DNA of 64,000 nucleotides from Candidatus Muiribacterium halophilum (GTDB lineage: Bacteria > Muiribacteriota > Muiribacteriia > Muiribacteriales > Muiribacteriaceae): contig JALOAD010000008.1 in assembly GCA_023228995.1 (NCBI GenBank), forward strand, positions 1 through 64,000, read 5' to 3'. Under the pieces are notes generated by a model. The model worked only from the letters and a program-made list of their open reading frames with translations. It searched no databases and had not been told where the DNA came from. Made by a program: the position numbers and the translations under genes. This document shows positions 27,624-36,868 of the stretch, in pieces (the first letter of the stretch is position 1; every line of letters starts with the position of its first letter).

Positions 27624-28642
27624 ATTTCACTGAGTCCTTTAAGCATTTTTATATTTTTTTCATAATATATAGGAAAAACTTGTCCTATACAATTCTCACA
27701 TACTTTGTTTTTTTCATTCCCTATTCCTAATAAATAATTTCTTAATTTTATCATATCTTCCGAACAAATTATATCATTTAAACTCTTATAAATTATGTTA
27801 CCAAGTGAAAAATCTACTTTATTTTCAACACAACAAGGATAAACATTTCCCTCATAATCAATAGCTACATGAGAAAAAGGACCGCCACAAATAGTCTTTA
27901 AATTTGAAATAGTATTAAAATCTTCAAAAATTTCAGACATTTTTTGTGAAAATAAAATATTACTTTTTTCTTGTTCAACTTTATTTTTTTTTAACACTTT
28001 TCTAAATAAAATAGTATATTCTCCAATAAAATCAGGTTTATCATAATTATAATTAACTTTAAGATTTTTAATGTCAAATTCTAATAATAATTCTTTTATT
28101 TTTTTTATAAAATCTCCTAATTCGTCTTTGTTTTCTTCCATTACAATAAACTGAAAAACAATATTAGGATTTTTTTTATTAAGAGAAAGTTTAATTTTTA
28201 TAAACCTTCTTATATTATTCAATATTTTTTCAAAATCTCCACCTCTTATAAGAGAATAAGTGTTATTACAAGCAGCATCTATAGAAAAAGTTATTACTGT
28301 AAAAATATTACTTTTTAAAATAAATTCAGATATATCTTTATCAAGAAAATGAGCATTAGTATCAAATCCAAGATTTTTGGCAATAGAATTATTTAAATTC
28401 ATTTTTAAATAAAGTTCCATCATTTCAATAAATTGAGGATGAAGAAGAGGTTCTCCTTTCCAAAATGGGAGAAACATATTAAATGAATATTTACTTTGTT
28501 TTATTTTATTAAGAATTTCTCTAAATAAATCTATAGTCATAAAACCCTGTCTTGGTCTATCTATTTCACACATTATACAATTTAGATTGCACATATTTGT
28601 CAATTCTATTATTAATGTTGAATTCAATTGGTCAAATTTCAT
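27620..28642 (-). CDS. Radical SAM/SPASM protein (340 aa), first radical SAM gene of the cluster
   Basis: The cluster motif is C18-x3-C22-x2-C25 (CNLNCIMC), with PFWKGEPLLHPQF and SIDAACNNTYSLIRGG. The C-terminal SPASM-like part has ICGGPFSHV, YEGNVYPCC, LGNIIYKSLNDI and CENC. It is the most upstream radical SAM gene; its ATG overlaps the Dgt-like gene stop (ATGA), so the radical SAM set is probably an extension of the ytfJ-dgt transcription unit. Confidence 0.84.
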   Translation of the reverse strand: MKFDQLNSTLIIELTNMCNLNCIMCEIDRPRQGFMTIDLFREILNKIKQSKYSFNMFLPFWKGEPLLHPQFIEMMELYLKMNLNNSIAKNLGFDTNAHFLDKDISEFILKSNIFTVITFSIDAACNNTYSLIRGGDFEKILNNIRRFIKIKLSLNKKNPNIVFQFIVMEENKDELGDFIKKIKELLLEFDIKNLKVNYNYDKPDFIGEYTILFRKVLKKNKVEQEKSNILFSQKMSEIFEDFNTISNLKTICGGPFSHVAIDYEGNVYPCCVENKVDFSLGNIIYKSLNDIICSEDMIKLRNYLLGIGNEKNKVCENCIGQVFPIYYEKNIKMLKGLSEI

Positions 28643-29664
28643 ATTTTTAATCTTTTATAAAGTACTATAACTTCGTTATCTGTAAGAAATGAAATATTAT
28701 CCGCAAGCATTCTTTCATAATCTGCATATTCTTTTTTTATGTTAAAATCTAAAAAAAATATTTTTTTATTGTATTCATAAAATTTCCATATATATTCAAG
28801 CATTTCAACTGCCTTTATAGAAGCTTCTGTTTCATCAGCCTTTATATAAACATTTTCAAACATAAAATTTCTAAGAATATTACTTTGTTTAAGTATATTA
28901 TCTTCCATACCAATCTTTTTATTCTCAATACCAAATCTTATTACAGATTCAACCATTGTATTTATTCTTTGACCATGTCTTTTCCCAATTATATTTAGGC
29001 TTTCTTCAGGTAATTCTTCAATATTTATAATACCTTTATTTATAGAATCATCAATGTCATGATTAAGATAAGCAATTGAATCAGATATTCTCACAACTTT
29101 AGCTTCAGATGTAAACGGCTGTTTTCCAAATACAAGATCTTCAATTCCCTTTATTGACTTTGAATGTTTCACAATACCATCTCTTACTTCAAATGTAAGA
29201 TTTAATCCTTTACCTTCTTTTTCAAGATAATCAACAATTCTAAGTGAATTAAGAGAATGATGGAATTTAAAACTTACATGAGAATCAATAATCCTTTCAC
29301 CAAGATGACCAAAAGGTGTATGTCCAAGATCATGACCTAATGCAATAGCTTCTGTAAGATCTTCATTAAGATCAAGAGCTCTTGATATAGTTCTTGCTAT
29401 CTGTGCAACTTCCAGAGTATGTGTCAATCTTGTCCTTGGATGCGAAAAATCACTTAATATAAAAACCTGAGTTTTATCTTTTAGCCTACGGAAAGATGAA
29501 GAATGAATTATTCTATCTCTATCACGCTGAAAACATGTTCTTACAGGACTTTCATCCTCACTTATAACTCTACCTTTTGTGTTTTTTGCAAAACATGCCA
29601 ATTCTGAAGATAATACTTTATACTCTTGAGCTTCAATCTTCTGTCTTATCTTCAGATCTTCCAA
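28639..29664 (-). CDS. dgt: Deoxyguanosinetriphosphate triphosphohydrolase-like HD protein
   Basis: This cytosolic HD-superfamily enzyme probably hydrolyses dNTPs to deoxynucleosides and triphosphate. The motifs RDRIIHSSSFRRLKDKTQVF, RTRLTHTLEVAQIARTI and ALGHDLGHTPFGHLGE contain the H...HD metal ligands, and the later Asp lies in VRISDSIAYLNHDIDD. At about 341 residues it belongs to the short Dgt-like group. I choose the TTG at 29664, which has AGGTGG eight bases upstream and gives the usual N-terminus; a GTG at 29676 is the alternative. It overlaps the YtfJ-like gene by 32 bases. Confidence 0.9.
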   Translation of the reverse strand: MEDLKIRQKIEAQEYKVLSSELACFAKNTKGRVISEDESPVRTCFQRDRDRIIHSSSFRRLKDKTQVFILSDFSHPRTRLTHTLEVAQIARTISRALDLNEDLTEAIALGHDLGHTPFGHLGERIIDSHVSFKFHHSLNSLRIVDYLEKEGKGLNLTFEVRDGIVKHSKSIKGIEDLVFGKQPFTSEAKVVRISDSIAYLNHDIDDSINKGIINIEELPEESLNIIGKRHGQRINTMVESVIRFGIENKKIGMEDNILKQSNILRNFMFENVYIKADETEASIKAVEMLEYIWKFYEYNKKIFFLDFNIKKEYADYERMLADNISFLTDNEVIVLYKRLKI

Positions 29665-30019
29665 ATTTTTTACCACCTTTTTTTATTTTTTTAAATACTT
29701 CATTTAGTTTTTCATAATTTTCTGGATCAAGAAGTTTATCCATCCATTTATCGCTTTTTTTTAAACCCATTACTTTGACATCATTGCCTGATATTACAAT
29801 AAATGCAACCGGTTCTACAGAAGCACCTCCACCAGTTCCTGCTCCAAATCCCGGAAGTTTTTTCTTTTCACCACCACCAGCAGCAAAACCAAAAGATACT
29901 TTGCTTACCGGTATAATAGTAATTTCACCTGCTACAATAGGATTCCCTATAACAGTCTGACACTGTATTGAATTCTTTAATTCGTCTATTAGAGTTTTAA
30001 CAACATCATTCAACGCCAT
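29633..30019 (-). CDS. YtfJ/GerW family protein
   Basis: This 128-residue protein has the family hallmarks TVIGNPIVAGEITIIPVSKVSFGFAAGGG, here read as a continuous pattern from residue about 23 to 52, followed by a glycine-rich loop and VEPVAFIVI. In Bacillus YtfJ (GerW) is a sporulation or germination protein, but the family is also common in bacteria that do not form spores, and its biochemical role is unclear. GGAGG precedes the ATG. A YtfI-like protein, its usual neighbour in Bacillus, lies 7 kb away at 36869-37459. Confidence 0.85.
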   Translation of the reverse strand: MALNDVVKTLIDELKNSIQCQTVIGNPIVAGEITIIPVSKVSFGFAAGGGEKKKLPGFGAGTGGGASVEPVAFIVISGNDVKVMGLKKSDKWMDKLLDPENYEKLNEVFKKIKKGGKKFGRSEDKTED

Positions 30020-30032
30020 AATTCCTCCGTTT

Positions 30033-32792
30033 TTACTTCTTTTTTAAATTTTCAAGTTTTTCAGTTCTTAGAAGTTTCATTTTTTTTATCCTTAATTTTC
30101 TACCAACCACATTTAAAAAAGCTTTTACAATTCTAGGATCAAACTGACTTCCTGCACATCTTTTAATTTCTTCAATAGCAACTTCTTCAGGCAAAGCACT
30201 TCTATAGGATCTTGAAGAAGTCATAGCATCAAATGTATCTGCTACAGAAAGTATCCTTGCACCCATTGGAATTTGTTCTCCCTTTAGATTTTCAGGATAT
30301 CCTTTTCCATCCCATCTTTCATGATGATGAAAAGTAAGACTACCAATTTTTTTAAGAAAATCGACTTTTTCAACTATTTTAGAACCATACACAGGATGTT
30401 TTTCAATTTCAACCCTTTCTTCAGGTGTAAGCATGCCAGGTTTTTTTAAAATATTATCATCTATTCCGATTTTGCCAACATCATGTAAAAGACCTGCAAA
30501 TTTAATTGCAGTAACTTCTTTTTCATCAAGATGTAGTTCTTCAGCTATAGCAACGCTATATTCCATAACTTTTTCTGAATGTCCGTGAGTATAATGGTCT
30601 TTTGCATCAATTGCTGCAGCTAGTGCAGCTATTGTATCAAAATATGTTTTTTCAAGATTAGAAAAAAGTCTTGAATTTTCAAGTGCAATTGCAGCTTGTG
30701 AACATAAATTTTCAAGAAGTTCAAGCTCTTCATCAATATCAGGTATTTTTGAAGAAACATAACAGTTCAATATACCAATCGCTCTACCTCTTATCATAAG
30801 CGGTATTGTAAAAAGACCTGCAAGTTCATGTTTCATTATCCATTCAATATTTTTTATTCTAAGCTTTTCATAAAGTCTTCCTGTAAATATTGCTTTATTT
30901 TTCATAAATGCTTCTCTTGAAAAAGAAAGTTCAATACTGTCCAAAAGTTCAGTTTTAACAAATTCATCTTCAGAGTTTTCGCCCCATTCAATTCTTTCAA
31001 TTTCAAGAAAATTATCATCCTCATTAAACATTCTAAGAACTACAAGTTTTGCATTAAGAATTTTTTTAGCAACTCTTACAAGTGATTTTGAAACTTCCTT
31101 AAAATCAAGTTTTTCAGAAATACTTTTTGTAACATCAAATACAGTTGATAAAGTAGAAACCTTTTTTTCTATACTATCATACACAATATTATTTTCACGG
31201 ACAATCGCAAATGCTGAAGCTATTGTAGTAAGAAATCTTATGTTTTCTCTTATTTCACCATTTTTATTGTCAAGAACAATAATAAAACCTAATATTTGCT
31301 TTTTTATTACAATTGGAACAGATACAAAATCAAAATTATCTCTTAGAGAAAATCTCCTTGTACCTCTTTTAATAATATTCCTACGAATATTATAAGAATA
31401 AAGCTTATTATTAAGCATATTTTTAACATCTGCTAGCATTTCTTTTTCAATTTTTTCATATTGTTTATCAGATAATTCAAACTCAGAATAATAATTCATA
31501 TCAAGAACAGGAAATGAATCAAGAATAATACATGCTGCTTTAAAATCAAATCTATTATTCAATATTCCAAATAAACCTCTAATTATTTCCCTTACATCAG
31601 AGTCTACATTAACTTGTTTCATCATTGTGTTAACAATTTCAAGTTCATCAACTCTTTTTTCTAAATCTAAATATAAATTAGAATTTTTTGTAACATAAGC
31701 TATATTTGAAGAAAATATCTGTAAAAGTTTAAGATCGTCCTCGTTATAAATATGATGTTTACTTGTTATTGAAACAACACCAATAGTAATGTCTTTGAAT
31801 TTAATCGGAGTAGATATAGCAGATATTATATCTTTCCTAACATCATCGTATTCTTTTGAAAAACTCCAATAAATAATATTAGCACCTTTTACAATTCTAT
31901 TATCATCTTTATATTTTTCATCAATAACAATAAGCGGTTTACCTTCTTTAGCTATTCTTCCAACAATCCCTTCACCAATTTTCATTCTAAATTTTGAAGC
32001 TCTTTTTTGTTGAATACCAATATGAGTTCTAACAAAAAGTTCTTGATTATCTTCATCTATAAAAAGAATAGAACCACCTGTTCCAAAAAATTCTTCAACC
32101 ATAGCTTTTAATATTTTTTTAAGTTTTGAATCAAGTTTCTTGTTTGTAGAATCGACAGCACTTAATTTATATAGAGTTTCAAAAGCAGATAATTTTTTTC
32201 TTAGCTCTCCTTGAATATTTTTTTCAGATTCAAAAAGAAGTGCATTTTCTATTAATGTTGAAATATGCGACATAAACAGTTTAATTAATTTATTTTTGTC
32301 GCTCATATTAGTATTATCAAACATATAAAAACATATAATGCCAAGAAGCCTGCCATGCCTTGTTATTTTATTGGTAATTGTAGAAAAAACTTCTTTTTCA
32401 TCTATAATTTTTTCTTCATCATGGCAATAATAGACTTTTTCCTCAAAATCAGATATATCTTCCTGATATTCAGATACAAGTTTTACATAATTTTTTTTAA
32501 GTTTATTTTGTAATGATTTTTCATAATCACCAAAGAAAGTAAAACCTGTTTTTTTTATATCAAAAAGTGAAAGTCCTATGAAATCAACTTCAACAAGATT
32601 TTCTATTGTAGAAAAAAGATTTTTCATAAGATCATCTATATTATCTATATATACATCAAGTTTTATAAACTCATTAATTATTATCTGATTATAATAATCT
32701 TTTTGTAGAATCTCATTATCTTTTTTTAAAAGTTCAATCTGATTTTTCAATTCTTCATATTCAGTTAAAGAAACACTTATACTCTTATCCAT
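30033..32792 (-). CDS. Multi-GAF domain HD-GYP protein, probable c-di-GMP phosphodiesterase
   Basis: The protein has 919 residues and about four GAF-type sensor domains in the first 700, introduced by a short coiled coil. The HD-GYP domain lies at about 725-895: HYTHGHSEKV, LLHDVGKIGIDD, HHERWDGKGYP and SVADTFDAMTS are all intact, so c-di-GMP hydrolysis is likely. No membrane helices are seen, so it should be cytosolic. It lies downstream of a receiver protein and a diguanylate cyclase, forming a set that can both make and degrade c-di-GMP. AAGGA precedes the ATG. Confidence 0.93.
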   Translation of the reverse strand: MDKSISVSLTEYEELKNQIELLKKDNEILQKDYYNQIIINEFIKLDVYIDNIDDLMKNLFSTIENLVEVDFIGLSLFDIKKTGFTFFGDYEKSLQNKLKKNYVKLVSEYQEDISDFEEKVYYCHDEEKIIDEKEVFSTITNKITRHGRLLGIICFYMFDNTNMSDKNKLIKLFMSHISTLIENALLFESEKNIQGELRKKLSAFETLYKLSAVDSTNKKLDSKLKKILKAMVEEFFGTGGSILFIDEDNQELFVRTHIGIQQKRASKFRMKIGEGIVGRIAKEGKPLIVIDEKYKDDNRIVKGANIIYWSFSKEYDDVRKDIISAISTPIKFKDITIGVVSITSKHHIYNEDDLKLLQIFSSNIAYVTKNSNLYLDLEKRVDELEIVNTMMKQVNVDSDVREIIRGLFGILNNRFDFKAACIILDSFPVLDMNYYSEFELSDKQYEKIEKEMLADVKNMLNNKLYSYNIRRNIIKRGTRRFSLRDNFDFVSVPIVIKKQILGFIIVLDNKNGEIRENIRFLTTIASAFAIVRENNIVYDSIEKKVSTLSTVFDVTKSISEKLDFKEVSKSLVRVAKKILNAKLVVLRMFNEDDNFLEIERIEWGENSEDEFVKTELLDSIELSFSREAFMKNKAIFTGRLYEKLRIKNIEWIMKHELAGLFTIPLMIRGRAIGILNCYVSSKIPDIDEELELLENLCSQAAIALENSRLFSNLEKTYFDTIAALAAAIDAKDHYTHGHSEKVMEYSVAIAEELHLDEKEVTAIKFAGLLHDVGKIGIDDNILKKPGMLTPEERVEIEKHPVYGSKIVEKVDFLKKIGSLTFHHHERWDGKGYPENLKGEQIPMGARILSVADTFDAMTSSRSYRSALPEEVAIEEIKRCAGSQFDPRIVKAFLNVVGRKLRIKKMKLLRTEKLENLKKK

Positions 32793-32832
32793 TTATATTT
32801 CCTTTATTATTATAAAAAAGCAATTTTTCAGC

Positions 32833-33219
32833 TCAAAGTCCAGTCAGCCTCTTAACTTCTTTGACAAGTTCATCTGATGAAAAAGGTTTTACAAAAAAAG
32901 CATCAGCACCTGAATGCTCTGCAACAAATCTATTTTTTTTATCATTCAATGCAGTTACCACTATAATAGGCATTTTTTTAAGTTTTTTATCATTTTTTAC
33001 CAGTCTTGTCATCTGTATTCCATTAAACTGAGGCATCATAATATCAATTATAAGCAAATCATAATCATTTTCAAGCAATTCTTTCATCAAATCAGCAGAT
33101 GTATTTAATGCTTTTACATCGAAATCCTCCATTTTAAGAAGTATTTCAATAAAATCAGTTACATCTTTTTCATCATCTAAAATCAGTATTTTTCGTTTCT
33201 TTATATTTTTCTTTGTCAT
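32833..33219 (-). CDS. Single-domain response regulator (receiver)
   Basis: This 128-residue CheY-like receiver has ILILDDEKDV for the acidic pair, the phosphoacceptor aspartate in LLIIDIMMP, threonine in IVVTAL and lysine in FFVKPF. It has no output domain. I choose the ATG at 33219, which gives the normal receiver N-terminus; it overlaps the diguanylate cyclase gene by 47 bases and has only AGGG as a weak ribosome binding site. No cognate histidine kinase is encoded nearby. Confidence 0.9.
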   Translation of the reverse strand: MTKKNIKKRKILILDDEKDVTDFIEILLKMEDFDVKALNTSADLMKELLENDYDLLIIDIMMPQFNGIQMTRLVKNDKKLKKMPIIVVTALNDKKNRFVAEHSGADAFFVKPFSSDELVKEVKRLTGL

Positions 33220-35179
33220 AATAACAAACCCTATTTCTTCCATTATTTTTAGCTTTATAAAGACAAGCATCAGCAATATCAATAAATTCCCTAACATTTT
33301 TAATACTATCTTTTAATTCAGCTATACCTATACTAACAGTTATGTGAAGCATTTTTCCAGTATTGTTGATATTATTATATTGTTTTAATTCAATACAACT
33401 TCTTATTCTTTCAGCAATAACAACACCTTCTTCCAGAGTAGTTTCCGGTAATATGACTACAAACTCTTCTCCACCATATCTTGCAACAATATCAATTGAT
33501 CTTACATTTTCTTTTATAGTAAAAGCAGTTTCTCTTAAAACACTATCACCCTGCTGATGACCAAAATTATCATTAAAAAATTTAAAATGGTCAATATCAA
33601 GTATAAGCAAACTCATTGTCTTATCATATCTTCTACATCTTGCAAATTCACCTTCTATTCTATTTTTAAAAAACCTGTAATTATAAGTTGCAGTCATAGA
33701 ATCAGTGAAAGCAAGTCTTTCATTTTCTTTAAAAAGAAAGGATTTTTCAAGAGTAGATGCAATATAATTACCTATTATGGAAAAAAGCTCAAGATCATTT
33801 TCTATTGTTATTTTATCATTTTCCAAAGCACCTATAAAAAAAATACCTTTTAATTCCTCTCCCTCAATAAGTGGCATTATAAGATGACTTCCTATATTTT
33901 CATCATTTTTATTTATCAAAAGTTTAGGTTCTATTCCATGTGTCTTTATATCAACATTTCCAAGACCTTTTTTATTTAATCTTAAAAAGCCAGTTACAAT
34001 ATCATACGCACTCTTTAAAAGAGCATTTTTTTCAGCATTAAAAGTATCAAAAAACAAATCAGCTTTTGAATAATCTGTTTTAAATACAAGAAAACATGCA
34101 ATATCATAATCAAACATAAATCTCAAATTTTCTTTTAAAATTTCTACCATTTTTCTAATTTCAAAACAAGTACTCATCTCTTTGCTCATAAAGTTTAAAA
34201 CTCTAAATTTTTCTTTTTCTTTTTTTAATTTTTCAAGTATTATCTCTTTACCTATAATCACAGCAATCTGAGAAGCAAGAATTCCCAGAAATCTAACATC
34301 ATGTTCTTTTTCAGAATTATCTTTCATTATAGAAAGCATTCCAATGAGATTATTTTCATAATAAAGTGGTAAAAAATAAAATGCTGAATCTTCAAGCTCT
34401 ATCTTTTCAAATGATTCTTTTCCTTTAATAAATTCTTCTCTTTTATTTTTTAATATAAAATCAATATTATTAAGTTCAGCTTCATTCATACCTGAAAAAG
34501 TTTTGTTAATAAATCTTCTTGTACTTTGATTAAACATATATATTGATATTTTTTTAATACCAAGAATTTTAGAAATAATCTTTATAAGAGATTCCAAAGT
34601 TTCCTCAATATCAACAAAAGAATTGAGAGTTTTACTTATTTCAAATAATGTCATAGCTTGATTCATTTTTGTCTTCTGAAAATCAAGAAGATTTATTCTT
34701 TCAACTGATAAAGCTACATGGGAAGAAATGGATAAAATTATGTCTTTATCTCTTTTTGAAAAATTTTCAGGTTCTTTTATCTTTGTAATATTCAAAGTAC
34801 CTGTCATTTTATCACCAACATAAAGAGGAATTACAATAAGAAATGGAGAAGTTATATTTTTTTTGACCTTAAAACCATATTTTTTACTTATATCATATAT
34901 ATTTTCAATAAAAAAAAGTTTTTTTTCTTTAAGAGAAAGACCAGCAATATCCTTCCCAAGTTTACAAGCTGTATTGTTTACTACCTTAGAAGATATTCCA
35001 ACACTTTCAACAATTCTAAGAGTCTGAGAATATTCATCAAAAAGCATAAGAGAAACTCTTTCAGCTTCAAATATCTCAGAAGTTCTTTTAACTATAAGTT
35101 TTTTTAAATGAAAAAAATCCTCAACATTATACATATCATGTATAAGACTAAAAAGATATTTTATCCTTGAACTAAGCAT
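33173..35179 (-). CDS. GAF-domain diguanylate cyclase (GGDEF)
   Basis: The 668-residue cytosolic protein has three GAF-like sensor regions, a short coiled coil, and a C-terminal GGDEF domain from about residue 495. The active-site motif is RYGGEEFVV, and RSID five residues earlier is an intact RxxD inhibitory site. It should make c-di-GMP from two GTP with product inhibition. I place the start at 35179, where AGAGGA lies five bases before the ATG, overlapping the phosphatase gene by eight bases; an in-frame start 33 bases upstream is weaker. Confidence 0.93.
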   Translation of the reverse strand: MLSSRIKYLFSLIHDMYNVEDFFHLKKLIVKRTSEIFEAERVSLMLFDEYSQTLRIVESVGISSKVVNNTACKLGKDIAGLSLKEKKLFFIENIYDISKKYGFKVKKNITSPFLIVIPLYVGDKMTGTLNITKIKEPENFSKRDKDIILSISSHVALSVERINLLDFQKTKMNQAMTLFEISKTLNSFVDIEETLESLIKIISKILGIKKISIYMFNQSTRRFINKTFSGMNEAELNNIDFILKNKREEFIKGKESFEKIELEDSAFYFLPLYYENNLIGMLSIMKDNSEKEHDVRFLGILASQIAVIIGKEIILEKLKKEKEKFRVLNFMSKEMSTCFEIRKMVEILKENLRFMFDYDIACFLVFKTDYSKADLFFDTFNAEKNALLKSAYDIVTGFLRLNKKGLGNVDIKTHGIEPKLLINKNDENIGSHLIMPLIEGEELKGIFFIGALENDKITIENDLELFSIIGNYIASTLEKSFLFKENERLAFTDSMTATYNYRFFKNRIEGEFARCRRYDKTMSLLILDIDHFKFFNDNFGHQQGDSVLRETAFTIKENVRSIDIVARYGGEEFVVILPETTLEEGVVIAERIRSCIELKQYNNINNTGKMLHITVSIGIAELKDSIKNVREFIDIADACLYKAKNNGRNRVCYYDKEKYKETKNTDFR

Positions 35180-36374
35180 TGATTTCCTCTTGACAAAATA
35201 TATGACCGACAATGAGAGTTATATCATCTGTATAGTTTTCTCTGTTCATCTTAGAATATAATACTCTTATAAGATTGTCAATTGAAAGAAGGCTATAATC
35301 CTTAAGAAGCCTTAAGAGTGCAATGCCATCCTCTTCAGATTCAGCAAAACCATCTGTCCAGAACAAAAATTTATCTCCATTTTCAATACTTCTTTCTGAT
35401 ATTTCAAAAGAAGATATATTATCAATACCCATAGGAGGATTTCCCCCATCAATTTCTACAATGTTTTCTTTGGAAATATAATATGGTGAACTATGTCCAC
35501 AATTACAAACCTGAAAAGTCTTTTTTTCATAATCTATTAGAACAAACATAGATGCAATAAAGTGGTAACAGTCAATAGATTCACACATAAATGCATTAAT
35601 ATTTTGACATATTTTTTCAAGACTATTTATTTTTTCAGTAATTGTAATATATTTTAATATAACATGAAACATATTGGATATAAGAGCTCCAGCCATTCCT
35701 TTTCCGGCTGCATCAGCCATAACAATAAGATATTTTTTGGATTTTTCTATTTCAAAACAATTATAATAATCTCCGCCAATAAGTTTATATGGTCTATAAA
35801 TTACTTTTAAATTCAAATTTTCAAAATCAAAATGATTTTTAGGGATTATTTTTTTATGAAGAAGACTTGCTGTTTCCATTTCTCTATTATATTCATTGGC
35901 AATTTCTATATATTTATTTTTATCTTCATTTTCAATTATTTTCTCAAATAATATATTTCCAATATCAAGTATAATTTTAGATACTGTTTCTTTCTGCTCT
36001 TCTGTAATCTTTTCTTTTAAAAACAAAGCAAATAATCCAACACATTTTTTAGAAGATATAACGGGGAAAAATATAAGTGATTTAGATCTCTTTATAAAAA
36101 TAGTATCAGCCACAATATTTTCTTTAGAGATTTCAGGAAAAAGTCCATTGACGATTATTCTACATTCTGTAAGCTCATTTTCTGTAATGCTCTCACCAAT
36201 AAATCTATATTTCATTACTTCCTTATCATTAAAAAGATAAAAAGCAGAAGAATAAAAATGGAAATTATCTAAGAAATAATTATTTATTTTAAAATCTATT
36301 TTCTCAATATCTTCCTCAATATTTAAAGAGTAAAGTAGTTGAGAAAAATTAAGAATATGAGCTGTATTATTCAC
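35172..36374 (-). CDS. GAF-PP2C (SpoIIE/RsbU-like) serine phosphatase
   Basis: The 400-residue protein has an N-terminal GAF-like domain (about 30-160), a helical linker, and a PPM-type phosphatase domain. The metal-binding motifs are IGGDYYNCF, VMADAAGKGMAGAL and FWTDGFAESE. RsbU/SpoIIE-like phosphatases usually act on anti-sigma-factor antagonists, but no such partner is encoded here. The start is a GTG with GGAG seven bases upstream. It begins a four-gene signalling set with the cyclase, receiver and HD-GYP genes. Confidence 0.9.
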   Translation of the reverse strand: MNNTAHILNFSQLLYSLNIEEDIEKIDFKINNYFLDNFHFYSSAFYLFNDKEVMKYRFIGESITENELTECRIIVNGLFPEISKENIVADTIFIKRSKSLIFFPVISSKKCVGLFALFLKEKITEEQKETVSKIILDIGNILFEKIIENEDKNKYIEIANEYNREMETASLLHKKIIPKNHFDFENLNLKVIYRPYKLIGGDYYNCFEIEKSKKYLIVMADAAGKGMAGALISNMFHVILKYITITEKINSLEKICQNINAFMCESIDCYHFIASMFVLIDYEKKTFQVCNCGHSSPYYISKENIVEIDGGNPPMGIDNISSFEISERSIENGDKFLFWTDGFAESEEDGIALLRLLKDYSLLSIDNLIRVLYSKMNRENYTDDITLIVGHIFCQEEINA

Positions 36375-36403
36375 AGTTCACTCCATAAAATTTAATTTTA
36401 GGT

Positions 36404-36435
36404 AAAAAAAAACCCCGGATAACCGGGGCGTTTTT
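36404..36435 (-). terminator. Rho-independent terminator after rpsT
   Basis: CCCCGG-ATAA-CCGGGG (36413-36428) forms a six-pair GC stem, followed on the minus strand by nine T residues. It lies just after the rpsT stop. T residues on the other side make it potentially bidirectional. Confidence 0.92.
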
Positions 36436-36443
36436 ATAAAAAT

Positions 36444-36719
36444 TTAATTTGAGATTTTTTTTGACAATCTTGATTTTTTTCTTGCAGCAGTATTTTTATG
36501 AAGTATTCCTTTAGTTACCATTTTATCCAATGTTCTTGTAACATCTTTATAAAGAACTGCACTTTCTTCATTAGCAACGCCAGCTTCAACTGCTTTTTCA
36601 AATTTTTTGACAGTTGTTTTCATTCTACTTTTTAAAGCAGTATTTCTTTCTGCTCTTTTTCTGTTTTGAAGTATTCTCTTCTGTTCAGGTGTGTGTTTCC
36701 TTTTCTTTCCTTCGGACAT
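36444..36719 (-). CDS. rpsT: 30S ribosomal protein S20
   Basis: This is a small, very basic 91-residue ribosomal protein. The pattern RKRAERN-ALKSRMKTTVKKFEKA, split by one residue, and the C-terminal KGILHKNTAARKKSRL are diagnostic of S20, which binds 16S rRNA in the body of the small subunit. GGAGG precedes the ATG and a strong terminator follows, so it is a single-gene unit with its own promoter. S20 is autoregulated in other bacteria; the untranslated leader here is about 65 bases long. Confidence 0.97.
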   Translation of the reverse strand: MSEGKKRKHTPEQKRILQNRKRAERNTALKSRMKTTVKKFEKAVEAGVANEESAVLYKDVTRTLDKMVTKGILHKNTAARKKSRLSKKISN

Positions 36720-36789
36720 TTAATTCCTCCTATAGACTATATAAAAATCTCGTCCTAATTTTCCATCGGGCATTTCAGTAGGTTTTAAA

Positions 36790-36818
36790 AATATATCATT
36801 ATATTATTGAAAAATCAA
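36790..36818 (-). promoter_or_regulatory. Predicted sigma70-type promoter for rpsT
   Basis: On the minus strand TTGATT (36813-36818) and TATATT (36790-36795) are separated by 17 bases, leaving a leader of about 65 bases before the rpsT start. Confidence 0.55.
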
Positions 36819-36868
36819 GTTTTGACCAATGTACCTTAATCAAAAGCATAATGGTCTATATAGTTTAT

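Noticed and set aside
29633-30019. Proof of sporulation
   Set aside because: YtfJ-family proteins occur in many bacteria that do not sporulate; no other sporulation gene is in the window.
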